From Laspinema sp. D2d (GTDB lineage Bacteria; Cyanobacteriota; Cyanobacteriia; Cyanobacteriales; Laspinemataceae), in NCBI RefSeq assembly GCF_025370755.1, contig NZ_JAMXFC010000008.1, forward strand, positions 62,001 to 126,000: a stretch of DNA of 64,000 nt, read 5' to 3'. The notes under the pieces are model-generated. The model did no database searches, was not told the DNA's origin, and worked only from the letters and a program-made list of their open reading frames with translations. The position numbers and the translations under genes were made by a program. This document shows positions 57,962 through 64,000 of this stretch, one piece after another (within the stretch, counting starts at the first letter, position 1; every line of letters begins with the position of its first letter).

Positions 57962-58591
57962 ATGACATTGCAAGCATTTCAAGTGTGCGATCGCGATTTA
58001 ACACCGGAACAGTTGGCGGGGTATTTATCCGCTAGTGCGATCGCCGTGGATACGGAAACAATGGGACTCTTACCCCAGCGCGATCGCCTCTGTTTGGTCC
58101 AAATTTGCGATCCTCAAGGTCATGTCACCGTCATTCGCATCCCCCGAGGCCAAAAAGAAGCCCCCTATCTCAAAGAACTTCTCGAAGCGTCCAATATCCT
58201 CAAAGTCTTTCACTTTGCCCGCTTTGATATGGCAACCTTGCTCTATCATCTCGGCATCGCCGTCCAACCCGTCTTTTGTACCAAACTCGCCAGCAAACTC
58301 GCCCGTACCTACAGCCCTCGCCACGGACTAAAAGAAGTCGTCCAAGAACTCTGTAAAGTTGAACTGGATAAAAGTGCTCAAAGTTCCGATTGGGGCAATC
58401 CTGACAACCTGGAAGAAGCACAGTTAAATTATGCCGCCAATGACGTGCGCTATTTACTCCAGGTACAGCAGAAGTTACAAGCCATGCTAGAACGAGAGGA
58501 ACGTTGGGAACTCGCCCAGCAGTGCTTCCAATGTTTGCCCGTGTTTATTTCCTTAGATTTATTGCAATATAAAGATATTTTTGAGCATTAA
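57962..58591 (+). CDS. Ribonuclease D-like 3'-5' exonuclease
   Basis: 209 residues comprising only the DEDDy exonuclease domain. Exo I is AVDTETMGL (D30, E32), Exo II FHFARFDMATL (D89), and Exo III NYAANDVRYLL with Y157 and D161. Full-length RNase D has an additional HRDC domain that is missing here, so it is the short cyanobacterial form. It probably trims RNA 3' ends; the substrate is not known. It is the last gene of the methyltransferase run. Confidence 0.9.
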   Translation: MTLQAFQVCDRDLTPEQLAGYLSASAIAVDTETMGLLPQRDRLCLVQICDPQGHVTVIRIPRGQKEAPYLKELLEASNILKVFHFARFDMATLLYHLGIAVQPVFCTKLASKLARTYSPRHGLKEVVQELCKVELDKSAQSSDWGNPDNLEEAQLNYAANDVRYLLQVQQKLQAMLEREERWELAQQCFQCLPVFISLDLLQYKDIFEH

Positions 58592-58716
58592 GTGGCTTCA
58601 AAATTTTCAACAATTCCATCCACCTTGCCACTGAAAATCGGGAACATTGTCGGGGATGAAACATAATCGGGTGAAAGCCTCTTATCCTGCTTAAACCCGG
58701 TTTCTGCTCCTGTTCT

Positions 58717-59499
58717 TTAGGATTCCGTCGGACTTACCGAAGGTTGTAAGCCACTGACTAACTGTTCAATTCCGCGTTTAATCCAGCGCGTCACGGTCAT
58801 GGGACTCACCCCAATTTGTTCCGCCACTTCTTTGCGGGGAATTTCATTAAAGAACACCGACTCAATCACCGTGCGAGTTTTATCTTCCAACTGACTGAGC
58901 GCTTGTTGGAGTTGTTGGCGTTCTTCTTCTAAACTTTGGAGAGATTGATAGTGATGATCCACCAAGGTATCACCCAAGGTCACCGGAGAATCAACCTGGA
59001 CAGAAACCAAGGCATCTAAACTCAGGGGCATCCGATTTTGTGTGGCTAACTTCGTTTGCCGCCATTCTTCCACAGAAACCAGCAACTGTTCGGCAATCTC
59101 TGTATCCGTGGGGACACGCCCAAGGGATTGAGTTAAAGTTTCGCGAATCCGTTCACCTCGGGTTTGCAATTCCCGCCACCGCCGGGGAATTTTCACTGAA
59201 GAGCCTTTATCCCGCAAAAAATGCAGCATTTCGCCGCGAATGTAGGGGACGGCAAAGGAGCTAAAGGCACAACCTTGACTGGGTTCAAAGCGCTCGATCG
59301 CCCGAATTAAGCCCAAATAACCAATTTGTTCCAGGTCTTCGTAGGGTTCAGCACATTGATGGCTGACTCGGTGAGCTATTTTTCTGACCAAGCCCGCATT
59401 TAAACGCACAAGCTGATTGCGAACAAGCACTGAGGGATTTTGGTGATAGGAGACTAAGAGCTCCATCCCTCGGTAGTGCATAGAGGATTGAGTCGCCAT
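58717..59499 (-). CDS. sigF: Group 3 RNA polymerase sigma factor, SigF type
   Basis: 260 residues. Region 2 is LVRKIAHRVSHQCAEPYEDL, EQIGYLGLIRAIERFEPSQG and AFSSFAVPYIRGEML; region 3 is SLGRVPTDTEIAEQL; region 4 is a helix-turn-helix KEVAEQIGVSPMTVTRWIKR. The GCAFSSFAVPYIRGE sequence and length are typical of cyanobacterial SigF, which in Synechocystis controls pilus genes and motility. Other group 3 factors (SigG, SigH/I) differ here. No anti-sigma factor is adjacent; the RsbW-like gene at 6.3 kb is 52 kb away. Confidence 0.92.
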   Translation of the reverse strand: MATQSSMHYRGMELLVSYHQNPSVLVRNQLVRLNAGLVRKIAHRVSHQCAEPYEDLEQIGYLGLIRAIERFEPSQGCAFSSFAVPYIRGEMLHFLRDKGSSVKIPRRWRELQTRGERIRETLTQSLGRVPTDTEIAEQLLVSVEEWRQTKLATQNRMPLSLDALVSVQVDSPVTLGDTLVDHHYQSLQSLEEERQQLQQALSQLEDKTRTVIESVFFNEIPRKEVAEQIGVSPMTVTRWIKRGIEQLVSGLQPSVSPTES

Positions 59500-60121
59500 T
59501 TTATTTACATCCTCAAATAAAGGTATTCCCTGGTTTTCAGGGGCGGTGGATTCGGGAATAAGAAAAACTGTTTTAAGAGTTAGTCAATAAATTTAACCTA
59601 CTTTTAGTATGCCTTAAGGTAGAGGGAGCCGGTAGAGTTGTTTTACGGAACTCCTCCGGGTTGAAACGAGGGAGTTACGCAAAAATACGGAAATTTTTTT
59701 TGATGAATGTAAAGTCTCTCCAGGGCTTGTGAAGAAATGTTAATTCGCCCCTCTGGTCCCCTCCCCTTAGCAAGGGGAGGGTTAGGGTGGGGTCCTTCTG
59801 ATGTGGCGATTCCCTACGGGATAGCTCCGCTTACCGCCAGGTCACGCACTCAAAGGAGGCGATCGCACCTGTATGGAGGCTGGGTAACCCTGTTTCTTCG
59901 TGATGCGAGATCGGGCAAGAGGACCCCACCCTAACCCTCCCCTTAGCAAGGGGAGGGGACCGGAAGTGGAGCAAATCACTATGAGCGTAAAAAAGCTACT
60001 TTTCTAAGGGTGAGGTCCCGGGCATCGACACCCCAAAGAACACAGTCTGCTTGGCCCAACTTTAGCTACAATAGCAATCAGTTATCAGCTTGATTGAGAA
60101 AGGAAATCCGCGACAGCCAAC
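59500..60121. other. Intergenic region with long inverted-repeat element
   Basis: Contains the sigF promoter at its left, the inverted-repeat element at 59753-59963, and the prfB promoter region at its right. No intact gene. Confidence 0.55.
59753..59963. repeat. MITE-like element with ~44-bp inverted terminal arms
   Basis: The left arm starts CTGGTCCCCTCCCC and continues to GTGGGGTCCT (59753-59796). The right arm from AGGACCCCACCC to GGGGACCGG (59920-59963) is its near-perfect reverse complement. Each arm carries its own hairpin CCCCTCCCCTTAGCAAGG. The interior ~120 bases include another cyanobacterial hairpin, GCGATTCCCTACGGGATAGC with CTCCGCTTACCGC. It has no transposase, so it is a non-autonomous element or a REP-type cluster. 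Confidence 0.7.
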
Positions 60122-61244
60122 ATGGAAGTTTTAGAAATCAAACGGGAAGTTGAACAGTTGTACGATCGCCTGGGTAAAACCCAGGACTATCTTTGACATT
60201 CCCGCCCTCACTGCCAAAATCCACGACTTAGAGCAATTAGCCGCTCAACCCGAGTTTTGGGATGACCAGAACAAGGCATCTTCTACCCTGCAAGAACTCA
60301 ACGACCTCAAGTCTCATTTAGACCAATATCATCAGTGGAAAAATAGCCTAGAAGATACCAAGGCTATCTTAGAACTGCTGGAAATTGAAGCCGATGAGGC
60401 ACTGTGTCAAGAAGCGGAATCCACCCTCACCCAACTTGACCAAGAATTGGATCGCTGGGAATTAGAACAATTGCTCTGTGGACCCTACGACAAAAGTGGT
60501 GCGGTTTTGAGCATCAATGCTGGTGCCGGTGGTACTGATGCTCAAGATTGGACAGAAATGTTGGTGCGAATGTACACCCGCTGGGGTGAAAGTCACGGGT
60601 ATAAAGTCCAATGTAGCGAAATCTCCGAGGGAGACGAAGCGGGGATTAAGTCAGCTACTCTGGAAATTGAGGGACGTTATGCCTATGGTTACTTGAAGGG
60701 AGAAAAAGGAACTCACCGACTGGTAAGAATTTCTCCTTTTAATGCCAATGGCAAGCGACAAACCAGCTTTGCTGGAGTCGAAGTCATGCCGATGTTAGAT
60801 GAATCGGTCAAGTTAGAGATTCCCGAGAAAGACTTAGAAATTACTACCTCCCGTTCGGGGGGAAAAGGTGGTCAAAACGTCAATAAAGTGGAAACTGCCG
60901 TGCGGGTGGTGCATTTACCAACGGGACTCGCGGTGCGCTGTACCCAGGAGCGATCTCAACTTCAAAATAAAGAAAAAGCCCTCGCTTTACTCAAAGCCAG
61001 ATTACTTGTGATTGCTCAAGAGCAACGCGCCCAAGAAATTGCGGAAATCCGAGGGGATATGGTAGAAGCCGCCTGGGGGAACCAGATTCGCAACTATGTT
61101 TTTCACCCCTATCAAATGGTAAAAGACCTCCGCACTGGGGTCGAAACCACCAATATTACGGACATTATGAATGGGGAATTCGATGCCTTCATCGAAGCCT
61201 ATCTTCGCCAAGAAACCCAACTGGGGGATAGCAATTCTATTTAA
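60122..61244 (+). CDS. prfB: Peptide chain release factor 2, with programmed +1 frameshift
   Basis: The gene starts at ATG 60122 and reads [20 protein letters not shown], then QDYL, to an in-frame TGA at 60194-60196. A +1 shift at CTTTGAC (60191-60197) continues into the 349-codon frame ending at 61244, giving about 373 residues. RF2 recognises UGA and UAA. The codon-recognition tripeptide SPF (about 204-206, [13 protein letters not shown]) is RF2-specific and the peptidyl-hydrolysis motif GGQ lies at 249-251 in [12 protein letters not shown]. The in-frame TGA lets RF2 autoregulate: when RF2 is scarce, the ribosome slips. Single-frame annotation would wrongly begin inside the gene. Confidence 0.95.
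60191..60197 (+). promoter_or_regulatory. Programmed +1 frameshift site of prfB
   Basis: CTTTGAC has the form of the E. coli prfB slip site. CAGGAC, a weak Shine-Dalgarno-like stimulator, lies five bases upstream, where E. coli has AGGGGG. Confidence 0.9.
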
Positions 61245-61561
61245 AAATTGCCGGATTGCTTGATGTCCTCTCCCTGAGTCTCACCTATTAAAAATTCAGA
61301 ATAACGGGTTTAATTTTCTGAGTTTTTAATAGGCTTTTTTTTGAATTCTAACTCAGTTGATCCGCCAGGATTGAGCAAATTTTTCCGAGGTAACGGGATA
61401 GAATGGGTACATTTCTTGTTCTTTATCATCAGAGTGACTTCAGGGAATGGGGAAATTATGTCTGGGTTTTTTAAAGCTGGGGGAATTCAACACCAAAAAA
61501 GTGGTAGAATTGAAAAAAATCCTATCCATTTTGTTCTGAACTCATAATTTTATTAACTGCA
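61245..61561. other. Intergenic region between prfB and the DUF3285 gene
   Basis: Starts with the terminator at 61284-61342 and then holds AT-rich promoter sequence. A 68-codon frame at 61341-61547 was judged spurious. Confidence 0.5.
61284..61342 (+). terminator. Rho-independent terminator of prfB
   Basis: CCTATTAAAAA-t-TCAGAA and its complement TTCTGA-g-TTTTTAATAGG form a long stem with one mismatch. GC and eight T residues follow. Confidence 0.85.
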
Positions 61562-61789
61562 ATGAGTCACCCATCCACCCCATCTGAATTGTCCGACCAG
61601 CCCGCACCAGAAACGGCCCCCTTGACTGAATCAGAACCCGGTGAAGCCCCAAAAAGCCCCCAAGATAGCTATGTGAAACTAGCCATGCGAAATATGGTTC
61701 GCAAGCGGGGGACCTCTTTGAAGCACTTCTTCCTAACGACGGCGGGATTGTTGGGGCTACTGGTGGGATTGGCGTATCTAACCCGTTAA
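61562..61789 (+). CDS. DUF3285 family small membrane protein
   Basis: 75 residues. A disordered, acidic, Pro/Ser-rich N-terminus is followed by SYVKLAMRNMVRKRGTSLKH and one membrane helix (FLTTAGLLGLLVGLAYL). This matches the cyanobacterial DUF3285 pattern. Function unknown; a single-pass protein with a basic juxtamembrane segment. It sits 18 bases before ybeY, and the order prfB-DUF3285-ybeY-dgkA-trpG seems to be a conserved cyanobacterial neighbourhood (recalled, not searched). Confidence 0.85.
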   Translation: MSHPSTPSELSDQPAPETAPLTESEPGEAPKSPQDSYVKLAMRNMVRKRGTSLKHFFLTTAGLLGLLVGLAYLTR

Positions 61790-61807
61790 GCAGAGGACAA
61801 AAATATA

Positions 61808-62329
61808 GTGCAGTGTCAAACGATTCCACTCGATCTGAGTGTGCAGAATGCGTATTGGGAGTCTGATGTGGCGGGAAGAGTGCAGTTTGAGGCGATCGCC
61901 GAGGAAACCTGGGACCAGTGGTTCCAAACTTGGTTGCAACAGCTTGCCGCCGAACTACCCCCGGCGATCGGCTATGAACTCAGCATCCGCCTGAGTGACG
62001 ATGGGGAAATCCAACAACTCAATGCCCAATATCGCCATCAAGATAAACCCACCGATGTGTTGTCCTTTGCCGCTTTAGAGGTAGAGTATCCACAGATAGA
62101 GTCTATCCCCGGAGAGATTCCTCTGTATTTAGGGGACATTATTATTTCCGTGGACACAGCCGCTCGACAAGCCGAACAGCAGGAGCATTCCGTCACCGTA
62201 GAACTCGCTTGGTTGGCGGCGCACGGACTCCTTCATCTGTTGGGTTGGGATCATCCGGATGAAGAGAGTTTGATGCAGATGCTAGGTCAACAAGAAACCT
62301 TACTCATCGCTGTTGGTCTTGCTTTGTAA
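61808..62329 (+). CDS. ybeY: Endoribonuclease YbeY
   Basis: 173 residues from GTG 61808 with AGAGGA upstream. The zinc motif H-x3-H-x5-H is intact in AAHGLLHLLGWDHPDE, preceded by YRHQDKPTDVLSFA and YLGDIIISVDTA. YbeY takes part in 16S rRNA 3'-end maturation and ribosome quality control. The N-terminal 35 residues are slightly longer than in E. coli, as in other cyanobacteria. It is coupled to the DUF3285 gene and followed by dgkA. Confidence 0.96.
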   Translation: MQCQTIPLDLSVQNAYWESDVAGRVQFEAIAEETWDQWFQTWLQQLAAELPPAIGYELSIRLSDDGEIQQLNAQYRHQDKPTDVLSFAALEVEYPQIESIPGEIPLYLGDIIISVDTAARQAEQQEHSVTVELAWLAAHGLLHLLGWDHPDEESLMQMLGQQETLLIAVGLAL

Positions 62330-62418
62330 CGATACAGACAACACAACTTCTCAAAAAGTGAAGTTGTAGTATGGGTTCAGTATCTGAGCTTTCCTAGCGC
62401 ACGGAAGTAATATCTGCC

Positions 62419-62955
62419 ATGAAATTAGACCGTTCGGAAATAACCGGCCAACCGACTCCATCCGTTGCCCCCTTATCAAATTTGTCTACTGTCCTGCCTA
62501 TGTCTCCAGAGGGATCGACCCAACCACCGAAGCGATCATCGCATCAGCCTACCCGATTCAATCGGGATTTGTCCTGGCAGGTTGCTACGAACTTATTGGT
62601 TAGTTTTAAATATGCGGCAACGGGAATCAGCTACGCCTTCCAAACCCAACGTAACTTTCGGATTCATGTCGTTATTGGTTCGGTGGCGATCGCCTTGGGG
62701 ATTTTTTTACAAGTCGGCTTTGTAGAAATTTCCATCATTACATTAACAATTGGAGCCGTTTTAACAATGGAACTCCTAAATACTGCCCTAGAATCCGTTG
62801 TGGATTTAACCGTGCAGCAAAGTTACCACGAGTTGGCTAAAATTGCCAAAGATTGTGCCGCTGGTGCAGTCTTAATTTCGGCCATCGTGGCGATCGCGGT
62901 TGCCGGATGTTTGCTGTTACCCCCCTTATTCACCTGGGTGCAAAGTATTCTTTGA
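62419..62955 (+). CDS. dgkA: Diacylglycerol/undecaprenol kinase family protein
   Basis: 178 residues. A disordered ~50-residue N-terminus precedes the DgkA core: FKYAATGISYAFQTQRNFRI, three membrane helices, the catalytic ELLNTALESVVDL and KIAKDCAAGAVLIS. In gram-positives such enzymes are undecaprenol kinases; which lipid is used in cyanobacteria is not settled. Recycling of lipid carriers for cell-wall and exopolysaccharide synthesis is plausible. ybeY-dgkA adjacency is widespread. Confidence 0.93.
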   Translation: MKLDRSEITGQPTPSVAPLSNLSTVLPMSPEGSTQPPKRSSHQPTRFNRDLSWQVATNLLVSFKYAATGISYAFQTQRNFRIHVVIGSVAIALGIFLQVGFVEISIITLTIGAVLTMELLNTALESVVDLTVQQSYHELAKIAKDCAAGAVLISAIVAIAVAGCLLLPPLFTWVQSIL

Positions 62956-63295
62956 CTATTCCTCTTTATCCTTACCCAGTGGAGACCGTCCCCGGTCCCG
63001 TTCACACCCTGTACGGTCCCCGCCTAAACTCCTCGGGTTATGAATTGCCAAGGCTACAGTCTCAATCGCGATCGGGAAGGGTGGAACTCATCCACCCCTC
63101 ACCCGAATCCTGGGGTCCTTAACCCCCTGAATCCGACCCGCTCAACTTTGGTTAAAAAACTGATTATTTTATCAGAGAATGTCCATTTATTGATTTAACC
63201 CAATTGGCCTAAACTGGCAACTCTAAGCTTTAAACTCTAAACTCTAAAATCTCCAATTATTATCATGATTGTTCGCCTAAAAAGGAGTCTTTACC
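62956..63295. other. Intergenic region upstream of trpG
   Basis: About 340 bases with no supported gene. AAGGAG before the trpG TTG is the ribosome binding site. AT-rich sequence at 63150-63260 probably holds the promoter. Confidence 0.5.
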
Positions 63296-63895
63296 TTGAT
63301 TATCGTTATCGATAACTACGATAGTTTTACTTATAACCTCGTCCAGTATCTCGGAGAACTGGGCAAAGAAACGGCGATCGCCTCAGATATCCGCGTCTAC
63401 CGGAACGACCAAATCACCCTCGACCAAATTCGTAAATTAGGACCTGATGCGATCGTCATCTCCCCAGGACCCGGACGCCCAGAAGACGCAGGCATTTCCC
63501 TAGACTTAATTACCCAATTAGCCCCCACTCTGCCGATTCTCGGCGTTTGCCTCGGCCATCAATGTATCGGACAAGTCTTTGGCGGTCAAATCGTTGGTGC
63601 ACCGGAACTGATGCATGGGAAAACCTCCGAAGTTCATCACAACGGTGTGGGCGTCTTTCAAAACCTCGACAATCCCTTTACCGCCACTCGGTATCACAGT
63701 CTCGTCATTGACCGAGAAACCTGTCCGGAGGAACTCGAAATTACGGCGTGGGTTGAAGATGGCACCATCATGGGAGTCCGACATCGGAAGTATCCCACCC
63801 TAGAAGGGGTGCAATTTCACCCGGAAAGCATCCTCACCACCCCGGGAAAACAACTGCTACAAAACTTTCTGGATCAGTTGAAATCCCGCGTGTAA
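63296..63895 (+). CDS. trpG: Anthranilate/aminodeoxychorismate synthase glutaminase subunit
   Basis: 199 residues from TTG 63296, with AAGGAG eight bases upstream. Class I glutamine amidotransferase: oxyanion strand [12 protein letters not shown], nucleophile C85 in LGVCLGHQC, and the His/Glu pair in [10 protein letters not shown] (H175, E177). It supplies ammonia to TrpE for anthranilate or to PabB for folate; one subunit often serves both in cyanobacteria, so trpG/pabA cannot be separated by sequence alone. Confidence 0.94.
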   Translation: MIIVIDNYDSFTYNLVQYLGELGKETAIASDIRVYRNDQITLDQIRKLGPDAIVISPGPGRPEDAGISLDLITQLAPTLPILGVCLGHQCIGQVFGGQIVGAPELMHGKTSEVHHNGVGVFQNLDNPFTATRYHSLVIDRETCPEELEITAWVEDGTIMGVRHRKYPTLEGVQFHPESILTTPGKQLLQNFLDQLKSRV

Positions 63896-63955
63896 TCGAA
63901 CCTTTCCTCCTCGACCGTTGACCTTTAAATTCCGCTGTTGGTAGCGATTTCGATC

Positions 63956-64000
63956 ATGATTAATCGGCGACAGTTTTTCCATTATGGGAAAGTAGCGGCT
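63956..64000 (+). CDS. Start of a Tat-signal protein (partial at right edge)
   Basis: ATG 63956 opens a frame, MINRRQFFHYGKVAA, that runs to the window edge. RRQFF is a twin-arginine motif, so the product is likely exported folded. A metallo-beta-lactamase-fold protein with a Tat signal often lies beside trpG in cyanobacteria (recalled), which is the most likely identity, but only 15 codons are visible. Confidence 0.55.
   Translation, partial: MINRRQFFHYGKVAA

Noticed and set aside
60150-60194. Apparent prfB start inside the gene, in the +1 frame
   Set aside because: The peptide before the frameshift point is out of frame with the real N-terminus; the true start is ATG 60122 followed by a +1 shift.
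61341-61547. 68-codon plus-strand frame between prfB and the DUF3285 gene
   Set aside because: Starts with TTG at the end of the prfB terminator, lacks a ribosome binding site, and the composition is not convincing.

Overview
The window looks like chromosomal DNA of a filamentous cyanobacterium, probably an Oscillatoriales-type genome (Oscillatoria/Laspinema-like; this placement is inference). The evidence is the very frequent HIP1 octamer GCGATCGC, an NDH-1 NdhD subunit, a SigF-type sigma factor, cyanobacterial conserved small proteins (DUF3285, DUF6439-like, DUF29, DUF309), PEP-CTERM proteins, and many GC-rich interspersed hairpin repeats. No rRNA, tRNA, CRISPR array or complete insertion sequence was recognised.

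Layout. 1-9.3 kb: the start of a hybrid Ser/Thr kinase-AAA ATPase running off the left edge, lipoyl synthase, a response regulator, a heptose-kinase-like PfkB enzyme, a RsbW-like ATP-binding protein, small conserved proteins and asparaginyl-tRNA synthetase. 9.4-14.2 kb: a Pro/Asn/Ser-rich membrane-anchored protein and an LPS-transport cluster (lptA-lptB-lptF/G, all on the minus strand). 15.3-17.7 kb: a secreted RTX/Calx-beta/propeller protein. 19.1-22.4 kb: an AT-richer accessory stretch. It carries a trypsin-co-occurring domain (Trypco1-like) gene directly upstream of a membrane-anchored trypsin-like protease with a C-terminal Cys-rich domain, then two nearly identical DUF29 genes. This is the best candidate for a poorly described conflict/defence module.

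23-32 kb: a pentapeptide-repeat protein, a multi-pass membrane protein, thrB convergent with metX and metY (threonine and methionine branches from homoserine), and ndhD. 33.2-49.4 kb: a large exopolysaccharide locus. It has a Wzz-like chain-length protein, a Wzy/O-antigen-ligase-like protein, a GT4, a phosphotransferase-like protein, a Wzx-like flippase, three tandem paralogous GT2s, a GH5 endoglucanase-like enzyme and a GH74-like lipoprotein. Two PEP-CTERM-type paralogues and a WecG/TagA-type GT26 with two extra C-terminal repeats lie on the minus strand. The order suggests a Wzx/Wzy polymer made at the membrane, exported, and trimmed by its own hydrolases.

50.6-64 kb: a coiled-coil protein, a 52-aa YqaE/PMP3 protein, an orphan HepT-like protein, a methyl-accepting chemotaxis protein, a SUI1/YciH-type factor, trpB, a CAP-domain lipoprotein, a methyltransferase/small protein/RNase D-like run, sigF, then prfB (with a programmed +1 frameshift), DUF3285, ybeY, dgkA, trpG and the first codons of a Tat-exported protein at the right edge.

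Features were read by eye from the sequence and provided translations. Family names come from motif recognition; no database search was run.
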